In this document: positions 36,541 to 46,659 of the stretch, one piece after another
How the letters are laid out: each line of letters opens with the position of its first letter
How positions within the stretch are numbered: the stretch's first letter is position 1
Source of the DNA: Sessilibacter corallicola
Lineage (GTDB): Bacteria > Pseudomonadota > Gammaproteobacteria > Pseudomonadales > Cellvibrionaceae
DNA: 64,000 nt
Assembly: GCF_021290925.1 (NCBI RefSeq)
Contig: NZ_JAJSLX010000001.1
Span: 682,001 to 746,000, forward strand
Direction: 5' to 3'
The notes under the pieces: generated by a model
What the model was told of the DNA's origin: nothing
What the model saw: only the letters and a program-made list of their open reading frames with translations
Databases searched by the model: none
Position numbers and translations under genes: made by a program

Positions 36541-36576
36541 AAAAATACAGCCACAAAAATTTGTGACTGTATTTTT
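36541..36576 (-). terminator. Rho-independent terminator of the TonB receptor gene
   Basis: A 17-bp inverted repeat with one mismatch (36541-36557 with 36560-36576) has an almost absent loop. On the - strand it ends in a run of T residues. It lies about 57 bases after the receptor stop. Confidence 0.88.
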
Positions 36577-36632
36577 GGTGTGCCGCAATTAAACAGCAGA
36601 ACTAATGCATTAATGAACGCATAGACACTGAA

Positions 36633-39263
36633 TTAGAAGTCAGCATTCAAACGCAAATAGTAGTAACCGCCTTGCCAATCAACGATGGTGTCTGACGCGT
36701 AGATTCGACCGTTACCGTAATCGCCGATTTCATCTTCGTCTGGGAATTCGTCGAAGATGTTACGACCACCCAATGAAACACTGAGGTTTTCATTAATGCG
36801 GTATGTGCCTTCTAAATCAAAGAAAACCACTTCGTCGTACTCTTGAACTTCAAGCGAACCGTCTGGGCCACTGTTGTTTGAGTTTTCAGAACTTCCGTAG
36901 AAGTTAGCGCGCGCCAACAATGAGAATTCACCGAAGCCGTGAGTCGCCGTTACAGTACCGCGAATTTCAGGATCGAAGTTTTCAAAGTCGAAGGCATCTT
37001 CTGCGTTCAAGAATTCACTTGGATCAGAATCGAACTCGGAAGTGTTGTAGTTAAACGATGCGGTGATATCGGTGGTTTGACCATTGCCCCAGGTGATCGG
37101 AGCAGTTGCAACGATATCCACACCTTCGGTGATGGTGTCGAATGCGTTAGCGAAGTAGAACACGCCACCAATAGATTCAGCACCGACAACACCAGCGGCT
37201 TGCAGCGCCTGGAAGTTTTCGAAGTCTGCACCCGTGGTTGGATCGGTAGACACATCCAAGGTAGAAACCGCGAAGGTACGATCTTCAATATCGATGCGGT
37301 AGTAATCGACGGTAAGAGTTAAGGCGTCGAAGTTAGCAGTGAAACCAAAGGTAAAGTTGGTAGAGGTTTCAGGTCCGAGATCACGCGCACCCAATGCTTG
37401 TGCTACGTCGCTGCCAGCTGGGAACAGACCCGTTGCCACTGGGAAGCCGTTAGGCAAACGCGTAGAAACGTTGGTGGTACCTTGCTGACCCGGTGTTGGT
37501 GCACGGAAACCTGTACCCACAGAAGCACGGAAGCCCCAAGTGTCGTTGATGTCGTATTGCAGTGCTAGTTTACCAACCAACTCATCACCGAAGTCTGAGT
37601 AATCTTCGTATCGCAACGCACCTTGCAAGAACAGTTTTTCGGTTACGTCTTTACTGACATCTAGATATAAGCCGTAAGAATCACGAGAAAATACTTCAGA
37701 GAATTGCGGAGAGAAACCTGGGAAACCGTTAGAACCGACACCCAAAATTTGGAAAACAGGATCGTCTGGATCAGCACAATTGAGGTCAGAACCATTCGCT
37801 TGAACTGCCAAACCGGCAGCTGTTTCAACACCATTATCACAGAAACCAAATGGGTCAGCAGAGGCAAAGGCACCAGCTTCAAATGACAGTTGCTCACCTT
37901 GCTGCACATCGTACTCTTCATCTAAGTAGCTTGCACCAAAAGCAACCACTAAACCACTGTCGAATTCTTTAACAAAATCCGCTTGGATTTGGAATTCTTC
38001 GTTACTTAATGCACCTGGGCGGAAAGACGTTGGACTATCTGGGCCTAACGATGGGTTAACTGTGTTGCGAAGAGTGTATTCAATTTCGTTAAAGCCGTAA
38101 CGAGTGCTGAAATCATAATAGAAGCCAGATCCCCATTCACCTTTAATACCGGCAACTAAAGAGTAATCTTCAACTTCACCGAAGAAACGTGGTGTAAAAC
38201 CACCTGGGAATGTTTCTAACGCATTGAAGACTTCACCGTCGGCAGTACGAACGTCATTCAATACACCGTTGAGTGGGAAACGATAGAAGAAGCTGCCGTC
38301 CGCTTCGCTGTCCGAATAGTTACCAAAACCGTACACTTCGGTGGTGTCATTTAAGTCGTAACCAGCGTTAAAGAAAATACGAGTTGATTCAGAATTTGGC
38401 TGACCCCACGGCTGAACAACATCACCACCTTCTAAAGAAGCACCACCAACACCCGCTAAAAATTCTGGGTCACTTAAGAAAGCAACACGCTCTTGAACCA
38501 AAGGATCGGGATTGTTTATGAAATCTTGGAAGGTTGGGTTGGACTCGTCTAGACAGAAAAATTCTTCACAGTATTGTTCAGATCGAGAAGTTGCGTCAGC
38601 ATCGGCAAATTCACCCGAAATACTTAAGAAACCATTTTCACCTAACGGTAAACCGATATTACCTGAAATGGTGTAATTATCGCCGTCGCCTTCGAAATAT
38701 TCTCCGGTATCAATAGAGATAGAACCGCCTTCGGCATTATCTTTTAAAATAAAGTTAATTACCCCAGCGATAGCATCAGAGCCGTACTGTGCAGCAGCAC
38801 CATCACGTAAAACTTCAACGTTTTTAATTGCCGCAGCAGGAATGGTTGCAACGTCAGGACCTTGAGTACCAGAGCCACCAATTTCTACGAGAGAAGCACG
38901 GTGACGACGTTTTGAGTTTACAAGAACTAAGGTTTTATCCGTTGGCAAGCCGCGCAAACTTGCAGGTCGAATAAAAGTACCACCGTCTGCAATTGGGCTT
39001 CGTTCTGACGAATAAGAAGGAATTAGAGTTTGAAGAATATCGTTGGTATCGGAGTAGGATACCGATTCAATCGTTTCCGCGCTGAACACATCGACTGGCA
39101 CTGGGGAATCAGAGACCGAACGTGGCTTACCACGCACACCGGTTACCACAACCTCTTCTAATTCAGAGCCTCCCTGGGCATAAGCGATATTTGACAGTGT
39201 AATTCCTTCAGCGCATATGGCAGCGATGGTCATCGAAAGTGCTTTCGATTTAAAATTTTTCAT
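36633..39263 (-). CDS. TonB-dependent outer-membrane receptor
   Basis: This 876-residue receptor has a signal peptide of about 30 residues, then a TonB-box-like segment LEEVVVTGVRG near 35-45. The plug domain follows (VLVNSKRRHRASLV and VEVLRDGAAAQYGSDAIAGVINFIL near 125-175), and then a 22-strand barrel. The C-terminus YYYLRLNADF ends in Phe, as BAM substrates do. The barrel contains a Cys pair, CEEFFC near 235, in an extracellular loop. GGAG lies before the ATG. The family type is common in marine gammaproteobacteria for carbohydrates, peptides or siderophores. No degradation genes or Fur-like site nearby identifies the ligand. Confidence 0.93.
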   Translation of the reverse strand: MKNFKSKALSMTIAAICAEGITLSNIAYAQGGSELEEVVVTGVRGKPRSVSDSPVPVDVFSAETIESVSYSDTNDILQTLIPSYSSERSPIADGGTFIRPASLRGLPTDKTLVLVNSKRRHRASLVEIGGSGTQGPDVATIPAAAIKNVEVLRDGAAAQYGSDAIAGVINFILKDNAEGGSISIDTGEYFEGDGDNYTISGNIGLPLGENGFLSISGEFADADATSRSEQYCEEFFCLDESNPTFQDFINNPDPLVQERVAFLSDPEFLAGVGGASLEGGDVVQPWGQPNSESTRIFFNAGYDLNDTTEVYGFGNYSDSEADGSFFYRFPLNGVLNDVRTADGEVFNALETFPGGFTPRFFGEVEDYSLVAGIKGEWGSGFYYDFSTRYGFNEIEYTLRNTVNPSLGPDSPTSFRPGALSNEEFQIQADFVKEFDSGLVVAFGASYLDEEYDVQQGEQLSFEAGAFASADPFGFCDNGVETAAGLAVQANGSDLNCADPDDPVFQILGVGSNGFPGFSPQFSEVFSRDSYGLYLDVSKDVTEKLFLQGALRYEDYSDFGDELVGKLALQYDINDTWGFRASVGTGFRAPTPGQQGTTNVSTRLPNGFPVATGLFPAGSDVAQALGARDLGPETSTNFTFGFTANFDALTLTVDYYRIDIEDRTFAVSTLDVSTDPTTGADFENFQALQAAGVVGAESIGGVFYFANAFDTITEGVDIVATAPITWGNGQTTDITASFNYNTSEFDSDPSEFLNAEDAFDFENFDPEIRGTVTATHGFGEFSLLARANFYGSSENSNNSGPDGSLEVQEYDEVVFFDLEGTYRINENLSVSLGGRNIFDEFPDEDEIGDYGNGRIYASDTIVDWQGGYYYLRLNADF

Positions 39264-40374
39264 GGCTAAACTCCAGAGCCTCTCACCTAAGGTTAAATTC
39301 AGTTGTGCGAATAGCTGAAAATCCCGAGCAAATTAGAAATACTAATCACTGTTATTGGGCAACTATTTATAAGAAGGGAAATTAAACTGAGTAAATTTTG
39401 AAAAGTCGTATTTATATCTCGACGTTTAATTTTTCCTAGAATCACGGAACTCTGGAGAGCAAAGGGCGTACCACGAATAAAAATAATGAAATAAAACCTG
39501 AAGAAAATAAAAAAAACATTCTCGAAATAAAATAAAACTCACGATTGCTTTAAATTATTCATTAATTCATGCAAAAAAAGAAAAAAACCTTAAATTCAAC
39601 TTAATTGGCTTATCCGATATATTTTTAGATCAGAAACATTCTTGCCCCAGGAATAAACATTCAAACCGCAATAATGATTACCGCGCACCAGCTGCGTGCA
39701 ACAAATCTGTAATCTGACGGAATTAAAATAAAAGACAACAACTAAAAGAAAAGAACAACCCCGGCATTTTATTGAATAAAAATCTGAACAAAAACAATAA
39801 GAAAGACAGTTTTTATTAAAACCACACTAATTTTTAAAGCCATTAAAACAAGCGGTTTTATGAACGTAAGCTTTTTATAAAAACACAAACATTACCTGTT
39901 AGAAGTAATAACAAAGCCTTATAAATTTTCTCACAGAAAATATTTTTTAATATTTCAATTATCAACACTAAAAGTTTTAATTTAAGAAACAATTCAACAG
40001 ACAGCCACACCATCCATAGAAACACACTAGCGTGCACCGTTTTATTATCCACACATTAATTTTTGCACTAAAACATCCAGCGGATTTTATTTAGGAAAAA
40101 ATAACCGTTGATAAAAAACGCTCTAAAAGAAAACATGCATTGCGCATCCCACAATTAAATTGAATTTACCAACCTGGCATTACTGACAGGGATTAATTTA
40201 AAAACAAGTAAAAACACGGATAAATAAATGACTAAACAAGAAAACACAAAAAATAGATAAGAAATAAGATAAAACGTGAAAGGCAAGAAGAAATGACAAT
40301 AAAATCAAAATAAATAGACAACTACGATTCTATTTAGACAATGCTTAACAAGATCTGGGCTGATAGACTAATAA
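39264..40374. other. long AT-rich gene-free region
   Basis: About 1.1 kb between the TonB receptor start and the end of the signalling operon. It contains the receptor promoter at its left end and many A-tracts. The only longer frame (39858-40052, - strand) is hydrophobic, AT-driven and without a ribosome site, so I do not call it. Confidence 0.5.
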
Positions 40375-40454
40375 GCGAATGAATTAATAGGTGAATGAAT
40401 TAATAGATGAATAGATTAACAGGTGAGTGGATTAGTAGGTGAACAGATTAATAG
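40375..40454. repeat. five tandem 16-bp repeats
   Basis: Five adjacent 16-bp units of the form GTGAATGAATTAATAG start at 40375, 40391, 40407, 40423 and 40439, with one to five changes each. Degenerate half-units continue on both sides. The array lies just beyond the 3' end of the chemosensory operon, where a terminator would be expected. Confidence 0.88.
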
Positions 40455-40494
40455 CTAAATAGATAAACTCTTGATTAACCGAAAAGCTCAGCCA

Positions 40495-42144
40495 TTAAGA
40501 ACAAACGTTATACCATACAGTAACCCGAGTTCCGCCTTCACTGTGCTCAAGACGAGAACATAAAGAACGAATAATATCCAAACCGCGCCCAAAGGTATCC
40601 AGCTCGGACGATTTTTTTATTTGCTTAACGTTAAAACCTTTACCGCTGTCTTTCAGAGATATTTTAATCTCTTTGTTTTCATACTGAATACTAATGTTAA
40701 CCGAGCCTTCTTTGAGGTTTTTCAATCTTTTTTCGCGCTCGGAATAATAAACCATAAATCCATCGTCGGTGGCTTTCAATTCCGAATCCAACCCCAAAAC
40801 ACCGTGATCTAACGCGTTGTTGTAGAGTTCGGAGATAACCGTCGATAAAAAATCTTGATGAACATCCAAACCAACGGCATTGGAAAGCAAGCGAATAATC
40901 TGCGGCGTTGGACTCACCGACTTCAAATCATCGGCGTCTAAATTAATCGTTAAGCACCAAGGCATTGCCGCAACATTGTTAGCTGCCTGATTTGACGCTG
41001 ATTCAGCATCGGAAACATCACACAACAATTCAACAAACACCGAATCTAGATTTTGCGAACGGGCCTCTAGCTCTGTCGTAATGTGGGAGAAAGCGCGCGA
41101 TGGGTCAGACTTGATACAATCAGTGATGTCCGACTGACCAAAGGCCTGCTGGTTCCCATCTTGGGATCGTTCCACACTGTTAGTATGAAAGAAGATTCGT
41201 TGACCGGGCGTCAAATCGAAAACGGAAACATCCTGGCTAAAATCAAACTCTGACAACTCGGTGAGCGGTGGGTGCTTGGAAAGAATGGGCTCAAATGCAG
41301 CATCTGGCGAAGAGACAATGATTCCGTAAGGCATACCGCCGGACCAGACGGTTAAGCGATCACAGTGATGACTCAGCTCCAACAAGCTCAACGACATATT
41401 CATATTGCTTGGCAATACCGTCGCTAACGAGCGGTTCATTTCAGCGGCAATTTTTCCAACCGGTTTGCCCTTTTTCGTCATTGCCCGAAACGTGGAAAAA
41501 ATAGGCATTGCTCCCAATGCTGCAGGTAATCCGCGGCCGGAGACCGAACCGATGGCAACATAAACACTGCCAGTAGGTCCTTCTTGAGTGATTAAAATAT
41601 CCCCACTTAACAGCGCTTTTGGCGAGTTATGCAAGCGAATGTTGTCTCGATCAACCTGATTACCTCGGCAATGCGTATCGTATATACGCTCAATGATATC
41701 TTGCTCAAGGGTAACGTTTTGCCGATAAATCTCCAGATTCTGCTTTTCGGCTTCGGTTTTTAGAAAACGCTGCTCTAACCTTTTTTGAGCCAACAATTTA
41801 CTGCGGAAGTGTTCTTGCTCAATTGGCGTATAAATAACATCGTCGCCAATTTCCAAACATTGCTGAATTAATTTGGGGTTATTATCATCCAGTATAAAAT
41901 TAATAAGAATAAAACGATCACCTGCTTGCTGCCGAATCTGCTCAGCAAGAGCAACGCAACTGGAATCGGGAATATTGTTGGTTATTAAAATTAAGGTGGG
42001 CCAAGAGTTTTCTTGATTCAAAAAGTGAATACACGCCTTCGCTGAGTCAAAAGCCTCAACCGAAACATTAGTTTCTTCTTTTATAAGAACGTTACGGAGA
42101 TTTTCCCGAGATACTTTGTTTCCATCAACTAGGGCGATTGGCAT
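40495..42144 (-). CDS. HsbR/CrsR-like REC-PP2C-kinase partner-switching regulator
   Basis: This 549-residue protein has three parts: a receiver-like domain (1-125), a SpoIIE-type PP2C phosphatase domain (165-378) and a GHKL anti-sigma kinase domain (395-549). The layout matches HsbR of Pseudomonas and CrsR of Shewanella. The receiver lacks a phospho-acceptor: Thr55 stands where Asp is expected (LILITNNIP). In the phosphatase, Asp182 of SGD is kept, but the usual GDVSGHG reads GSVSGRG (Ser200). The kinase boxes are intact: ELYNNALDHG, DSGKGF and FGRGLDII. It follows the STAS gene after one base. It probably phosphorylates that STAS protein, and its phosphatase activity is doubtful. Confidence 0.85.
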   Translation of the reverse strand: MPIALVDGNKVSRENLRNVLIKEETNVSVEAFDSAKACIHFLNQENSWPTLILITNNIPDSSCVALAEQIRQQAGDRFILINFILDDNNPKLIQQCLEIGDDVIYTPIEQEHFRSKLLAQKRLEQRFLKTEAEKQNLEIYRQNVTLEQDIIERIYDTHCRGNQVDRDNIRLHNSPKALLSGDILITQEGPTGSVYVAIGSVSGRGLPAALGAMPIFSTFRAMTKKGKPVGKIAAEMNRSLATVLPSNMNMSLSLLELSHHCDRLTVWSGGMPYGIIVSSPDAAFEPILSKHPPLTELSEFDFSQDVSVFDLTPGQRIFFHTNSVERSQDGNQQAFGQSDITDCIKSDPSRAFSHITTELEARSQNLDSVFVELLCDVSDAESASNQAANNVAAMPWCLTINLDADDLKSVSPTPQIIRLLSNAVGLDVHQDFLSTVISELYNNALDHGVLGLDSELKATDDGFMVYYSEREKRLKNLKEGSVNISIQYENKEIKISLKDSGKGFNVKQIKKSSELDTFGRGLDIIRSLCSRLEHSEGGTRVTVWYNVCS

Positions 42145-42145
42145 T

Positions 42146-42439
42146 CTATTTTATTTCAAACTTACGCTGGAAGTTAGAGATTTTAAGTACTTTTAAAATT
42201 TGTGGCCGGCAGTTTATCAGTTTTATCGATACTTGGTCTTCACCAAAATACCTTAACATATTTAACAACATACCGAGACCGGAACTTTCCATATAATCGG
42301 TGTTACGAAAGTCAATTTGGTAATTTACCGATGGGTTGTCGACATACGCTTTACGGAATGAATCTACCGACTCAAAATCAAAACTATTATCCAGCGTTAT
42401 GGTAACAACGCCGTTAGTGACTTGAGTAGAAATCGTCAT
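42146..42439 (-). CDS. STAS-domain anti-anti-sigma factor (HsbA-like)
   Basis: This 97-residue protein is a single STAS domain like SpoIIAA and HsbA. The phosphorylatable serine lies in DYMESSGLGMLLN (Ser52 or Ser53). Placed one base before the HsbR-like gene, it is the obvious substrate of that kinase. In Pseudomonas, HsbA controls the anti-sigma factor FlgM and a diguanylate cyclase. Whether the same outputs apply here cannot be read from this window. Confidence 0.88.
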   Translation of the reverse strand: MTISTQVTNGVVTITLDNSFDFESVDSFRKAYVDNPSVNYQIDFRNTDYMESSGLGMLLNMLRYFGEDQVSIKLINCRPQILKVLKISNFQRKFEIK

Positions 42440-42472
42440 ATTGTGTACCTATTTGAAAATATTTCAACGCCT

Positions 42473-43669
42473 TTAAAATAATTCAACGTCGCCTTCATCC
42501 ATGCTGCCCTGCTCGACTTTTTGAGCGAGATTCTGGTTTCTAAAGTCTTCGCGCATACTCGTTAATTTTTCGGCAACATCGTGTAAGTGAGATAAATCCG
42601 TCGCTGTAGCGATTTCACCATGACTCACCAACGCCACTTCGTGTATGTGTGATAACCGCTGTTGGATGTGGCCCGACAACTGACTGATAATGTCTTCGAA
42701 CTGCAGTGCTCGAATGGAATTATTAATTTCAGTTTCAATTTCAGCCGTTGCACCTGTTAGGTTACCTAACATTAATTCTGTTTCACGATTAAACGCCTCT
42801 ATTTTTAGAAGCATACTATCAATATTCAGCCGACCTTCAATGGCAGAATTAATATCCAATGACGCGATGGAACCCACTTCCTTATTAACATCGGCCATAC
42901 TCGATTTAGTCGATTCAATCTTCACGCGAACTTCTTGGTTAAGATTAGCAGAAGTTACTGACAACGATCGTACCTCGTCAGCCACCACCGCAAATCCGCG
43001 TCCGACTTCACCAGCACGCGCGGCCTCAATCGCCGCATTTAACGCCAATAAATTAGTCTGCTCCGCTAATTTTTGAACATCGTCCAAAATAGAAAACATA
43101 CTTTCCATATGGGATGTCATGTCGTTAATTTTATGAATGGAAGAAATACTTTTATCACTGATTTCAACCAACAAATCCACATAACCCTGCAAGATACTAT
43201 CTACGTGTTGTACAAAATCTTTGAAATTAAACGAGTCTTCGTTATCTGAACCTTCTACTTCTTGGTTTTGCCCTAAACCTTCAACGAATCCTCGAGCCAT
43301 ACTCGACTGATCGTTAGTTTTACAGACTACGTTAGAAAAACTTTGCTGGAGCAATAATGTGGAATCCTGAATAAGGTCGCGAATACGATCAATATGCTCG
43401 TTAACATAAGTAGATTCTTCATCGAGAATTTCTTCAATCGCAGAACCAATTTTACCCATTTCTGCCTGAAATTCTTGGCTGATGTGTTCGACTTCGACCG
43501 CATAATCTTTAACTTCGTGTTTGTGTGTTGTATAAAGCCAAAGTCCAAACGAAGCTATAAAAAATAGCACTAATAATGTTTTGTGTGCGCCAAACAATAG
43601 CAGTAAGAGGAACACAACACTTGATGCAATCGGCATTGAGTTCTTTTTTAAGTATTCCGAAGAAAGCAT
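42473..43669 (-). CDS. short membrane-anchored methyl-accepting chemotaxis protein
   Basis: This 398-residue receptor has two adjacent helices (about 13-46) with almost no periplasmic part, then a long coiled coil. The signalling tip is [35 protein letters not shown] near 200-235. No HAMP or sensor domain is seen. After the tip, [19 protein letters not shown] resembles a CheZ-like or partner-binding helix. The C-terminus ends EGDVELF, nearly the same as the end of the CheD in this operon. It probably senses an internal signal or a partner protein. It lies between cheB and the STAS gene. Confidence 0.88.
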   Translation of the reverse strand: MLSSEYLKKNSMPIASSVVFLLLLLFGAHKTLLVLFFIASFGLWLYTTHKHEVKDYAVEVEHISQEFQAEMGKIGSAIEEILDEESTYVNEHIDRIRDLIQDSTLLLQQSFSNVVCKTNDQSSMARGFVEGLGQNQEVEGSDNEDSFNFKDFVQHVDSILQGYVDLLVEISDKSISSIHKINDMTSHMESMFSILDDVQKLAEQTNLLALNAAIEAARAGEVGRGFAVVADEVRSLSVTSANLNQEVRVKIESTKSSMADVNKEVGSIASLDINSAIEGRLNIDSMLLKIEAFNRETELMLGNLTGATAEIETEINNSIRALQFEDIISQLSGHIQQRLSHIHEVALVSHGEIATATDLSHLHDVAEKLTSMREDFRNQNLAQKVEQGSMDEGDVELF

Positions 43670-43797
43670 CTCTATTCCTATGCTGCTACGTTAAAATCTA
43701 ATATCGGTACAACTGAATCACACCGGTAAAATAAACCTAAGATCCATACCCAAACTGTAGTTCTGGAAGTTCAATTGAGCAATCCAATTGAGTCACT

Positions 43798-44847
43798 CTA
43801 GGCACAGCGATCCACCATAAATTGCGGCATTTTATCCAACGCTAACACGTACTCTGCGGCATTATTTTCTACCGCCACTCTCGGCATACCCCAGACCACG
43901 CAACTGGCTTCATCTTGCGCGACGGTAAGAGCACCTTTGTTGCGTAAACGGAGCATACCCTGAGCACCATCGGCGCCCATGCCCGTTAAAATCATGGATA
44001 AAATTTTATTATTGCCCCACTCGGCAACAGAATCAAACAACACATCAACGGAAGGCTTGTGACGATTAACCGGTTCCGAATCTTGGGTCATGCCTTTAAA
44101 TTTTGCCCCCGATTTCGACAGCACCATATGCTTATCGCCGCGGGCAATATAGGCGTGTCCAGGTAATAACTCGGTGGCTTCGTATCCCATTTCGACAACG
44201 GTCAGATCACTGTTGGCATTTAAGCGCTCGGCAAAAGATGCGGTAAATCCTTCTGGCATATGCTGGACAACAGCAATGGGCGGCATTTGCGCAGGCAACG
44301 CACTGAATAATTCTTTAAGGGCTAAGGTACCGCCGGTTGATGCACCAATAACAATTAATTCAGGCTTGTCTCGTCGATTGGTGGATTTTTTGACTACCGC
44401 TTTTTTAGTCAGCCCAGAACGTTCTGCTTTTTCAAAAACCGTGGCGTTAACTTTTGCCGCTTGTCGAACTTTATTGCGAATCGACGATGCCAGTGGCTTG
44501 AACACTTCCATATCGGTGGACTTAGGCTTAGGGATAAAGTCTACCGCGCCAATTTCTAACGCCTCTAACGTAACCGCAGCACCCACTTCGGTTAACGTTG
44601 AAATCATCACCACAGGTAAAGGACGCAAACGCATAATGTTGCGTAAAAATGTAATACCGTCCATTTTTGGCATTTCGATATCCAGGGTAATCACATCTGG
44701 ATTTAAGGTCTTGATTTTATCTCGCGCTTCATAGGGATCTTCTGCGGTTCCAACCACTTCTATGGCCGGGTCGGCGGACAAAATAGAAGAAAGAATTTGT
44801 ACGATTAATTGCGAATCGTCAACGATAAGAACTTTGATCTTTTTCAT
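43798..44847 (-). CDS. cheB: chemotaxis methylesterase/deamidase
   Basis: This 349-residue response regulator-esterase starts at ATG 44847 (MKKIKVLIVDDSQ), four bases after the cheD stop; an upstream start would overlap cheD without need. The receiver has VDDS and the phospho-acceptor in VITLDIEMPKMDG. The C-terminal esterase has its triad in VIGASTGGTLAL (Ser), VVQHMPEGFTASFA (His) and ILTGMGADGAQG (Asp). It removes methyl groups from the operon's receptors and so resets adaptation after CheA phosphorylates it. Confidence 0.95.
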   Translation of the reverse strand: MKKIKVLIVDDSQLIVQILSSILSADPAIEVVGTAEDPYEARDKIKTLNPDVITLDIEMPKMDGITFLRNIMRLRPLPVVMISTLTEVGAAVTLEALEIGAVDFIPKPKSTDMEVFKPLASSIRNKVRQAAKVNATVFEKAERSGLTKKAVVKKSTNRRDKPELIVIGASTGGTLALKELFSALPAQMPPIAVVQHMPEGFTASFAERLNANSDLTVVEMGYEATELLPGHAYIARGDKHMVLSKSGAKFKGMTQDSEPVNRHKPSVDVLFDSVAEWGNNKILSMILTGMGADGAQGMLRLRNKGALTVAQDEASCVVWGMPRVAVENNAAEYVLALDKMPQFMVDRCA

Positions 44848-44851
44848 AACA

Positions 44852-45520
44852 TTAGAACAACTCGATATCGCCCTCGACAGGCTCATGTTGAATGTTTTGA
44901 GAATATTGTCGCTCGCGAGATACAATCGTATTGTTGTTAAGCTCGCGAATTTTTTTCATTCTCGCCTTGCCCGTTAATGGATTAAATAAAACCTTACGGG
45001 GATAAACGTCACCGAGATCCTCACCTATGAGATCTATATTTTCTTGATGTAAATACGTCAGTACAAATTCGGCGTTACGCAAACCCACTTCATTGCTTTG
45101 ATTAAGCACTTTGCCTCCGCCGAATACTTTGGCTTTTAAATTACGACGAATGCCACCGTGGGTTAAGATTTCATTGATTAAATGTTCCATCGCGTAGTTA
45201 CCGTAACGAGTGGCGTCACTGGCAACGTTACCCCAAGTAATTTTATGGGCTTCAACTTCCGATAGCGGCAACATAAAGTGATTCATGCCACCGATGGAAT
45301 TTTCTTCATCCCAAATACACGCAGAAACACAAGAACCCAACGTGGTCGCAATCAATTCAGTATGCGATCGTGTGACATAAAATTCACCCGGTAAAATTTT
45401 GGCAATAAATTTATTTTCTCTCCGATCGACATACCGGTTTACGTGTTCAAAACCAACAATAACCTCATCAAGTGGCGTCCCATCACTGAGTATTTTCTCT
45501 TTTTTAGACGATAGACTCAT
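44852..45520 (-). CDS. cheD: chemoreceptor glutamine deamidase
   Basis: This 222-residue protein is longer than the usual 160-200. The catalytic cysteine is in ATTLGSCVSACIWD and the histidine in GGMNHFMLP. KVFGGGKVLNQSNEVGLRNAEFV is also conserved. CheD converts glutamines in receptor methylation sites to glutamates. The N-terminal 35 residues and the C-terminal 25 residues are extra, and the latter ends VEGDIELF, similar to the end of the short receptor downstream. It lies between cheR and cheB, the usual order of the Pseudomonas Che2-type operon. Confidence 0.93.
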   Translation of the reverse strand: MSLSSKKEKILSDGTPLDEVIVGFEHVNRYVDRRENKFIAKILPGEFYVTRSHTELIATTLGSCVSACIWDEENSIGGMNHFMLPLSEVEAHKITWGNVASDATRYGNYAMEHLINEILTHGGIRRNLKAKVFGGGKVLNQSNEVGLRNAEFVLTYLHQENIDLIGEDLGDVYPRKVLFNPLTGKARMKKIRELNNNTIVSRERQYSQNIQHEPVEGDIELF

Positions 45521-45566
45521 AGTTTTTGTACTCTGATATACGGTACTAACACTTACAAATTAGATA

Positions 45567-46409
45567 TTAAAGCTTGATGTAAGTAGTGCGGCCAACGGGA
45601 TCCAATTGAGAATAACCCTTTGCAACACTCTCACTGTGACCCAACATTAATGCGCCGCCCGGTCTTAGTATTTTTAAGAATTTTTCCAATATTGCTTCTT
45701 GGGTGGGTCTGTCGAAATAGATCAGTACATTGCGACAAAAAATTACGTCAAATGGGCCTTTCATTGGCCAAGCATTCAATAAATTCAATTGTTTAAAAGT
45801 AATAATATCTTTTAATATTTCATTGACTCTGACATGACCGGGATAATCTGGCTCAGCAGATTCAAACCAGTCTTTCTTTATTTTAGTCGGTAAACTCTCA
45901 ATTCGATCTAATTTATAGACACCTTCTTTGCTGGTATCTAAAACATTCGTGTCTAGATCGGTGGCTAATATTTTGCAATCCCACAAATTAATCTGACGAC
46001 CAAAATACTTATTTAACGTAATCGACAGTGTGTAAGGCTCTTCACCGGTTGAACAGGCAGAAGACCAGACCCTTAAGCGTCGTTTCGCGCCGGTAAATTT
46101 TTCGTGCTCCGGTAAAAAGTTTTCTAATAAATAATCAAAGTGGTGCGATTCTCGATAAAAGCTGGTCAAATTCGTGGTGATCGCATTAATAAAATTCGGC
46201 AACTCTTCGCTATCGTTGGTTTTTAATAACTGAAAGTACTCAGAAAAGCTGGGAACATTAAGCTCTCGAATTCGGCGCATTAAGCGTCGATACACCATTT
46301 CTCGTTTCGACTCTTTTAGAACAATACCGGTAATTTCATAAACCATGTCGCACAGTTCTTGAAATTGACGGGGATTTAAGGAATGTTCTTCTGCTCTTAC
46401 ATTGCTCAC
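45567..46409 (-). CDS. cheR: chemoreceptor methyltransferase
   Basis: This 280-residue SAM-dependent enzyme methylates receptor glutamates. The start is GTG 46409 with AGGAC nearby. The N-terminal helical domain includes RREMVYRRLMRRIREL-like sequence (here KREMVYRRLMRRIREL), which recognises receptors. SAM-binding motifs are RVWSSACSTGEEPYTL near 118 and FCRNVLIYFD near 230. The beta-subdomain that binds C-terminal pentapeptides lies near 165-185. One receptor of this operon ends in EWEEF, a suitable tether. It lies 46 bp upstream of cheD. Confidence 0.95.
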   Translation of the reverse strand: MSNVRAEEHSLNPRQFQELCDMVYEITGIVLKESKREMVYRRLMRRIRELNVPSFSEYFQLLKTNDSEELPNFINAITTNLTSFYRESHHFDYLLENFLPEHEKFTGAKRRLRVWSSACSTGEEPYTLSITLNKYFGRQINLWDCKILATDLDTNVLDTSKEGVYKLDRIESLPTKIKKDWFESAEPDYPGHVRVNEILKDIITFKQLNLLNAWPMKGPFDVIFCRNVLIYFDRPTQEAILEKFLKILRPGGALMLGHSESVAKGYSQLDPVGRTTYIKL

Positions 46410-46659
46410 GGTATAAGTCCTAAAAGAATAACTAGAAAAAACATTTATATGCTAGAAGGTAAGCAAGCTTTTGATGTGTAAAAAAACACATCCTTGTGTG
46501 GGTTTTGTCCATTAAACTTGGAAGATAACAACTAACAACAATAAAAACCGAACAGATAAGGCAAGAAATAAATTGGCTATGCCAAATTCATGTAAACTAT
46601 TTTTAAACGCTTACTTAGCTTACTTAACTCACTTAATAGCCACGTGCAATTAATGCGCG

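Noticed and set aside
39858-40052. 64-residue hydrophobic - strand frame in the region upstream of the TonB receptor
   Set aside because: AT-driven Leu/Ile/Lys composition, no ribosome site, isolated.
40375-40454. CRISPR or attachment-site repeats
   Set aside because: No spacers, no integrase or recombinase nearby, and units drift in sequence.
44174-44734. 186-residue + strand frame opposite cheB
   Set aside because: Antisense shadow of a conserved gene without start signals.
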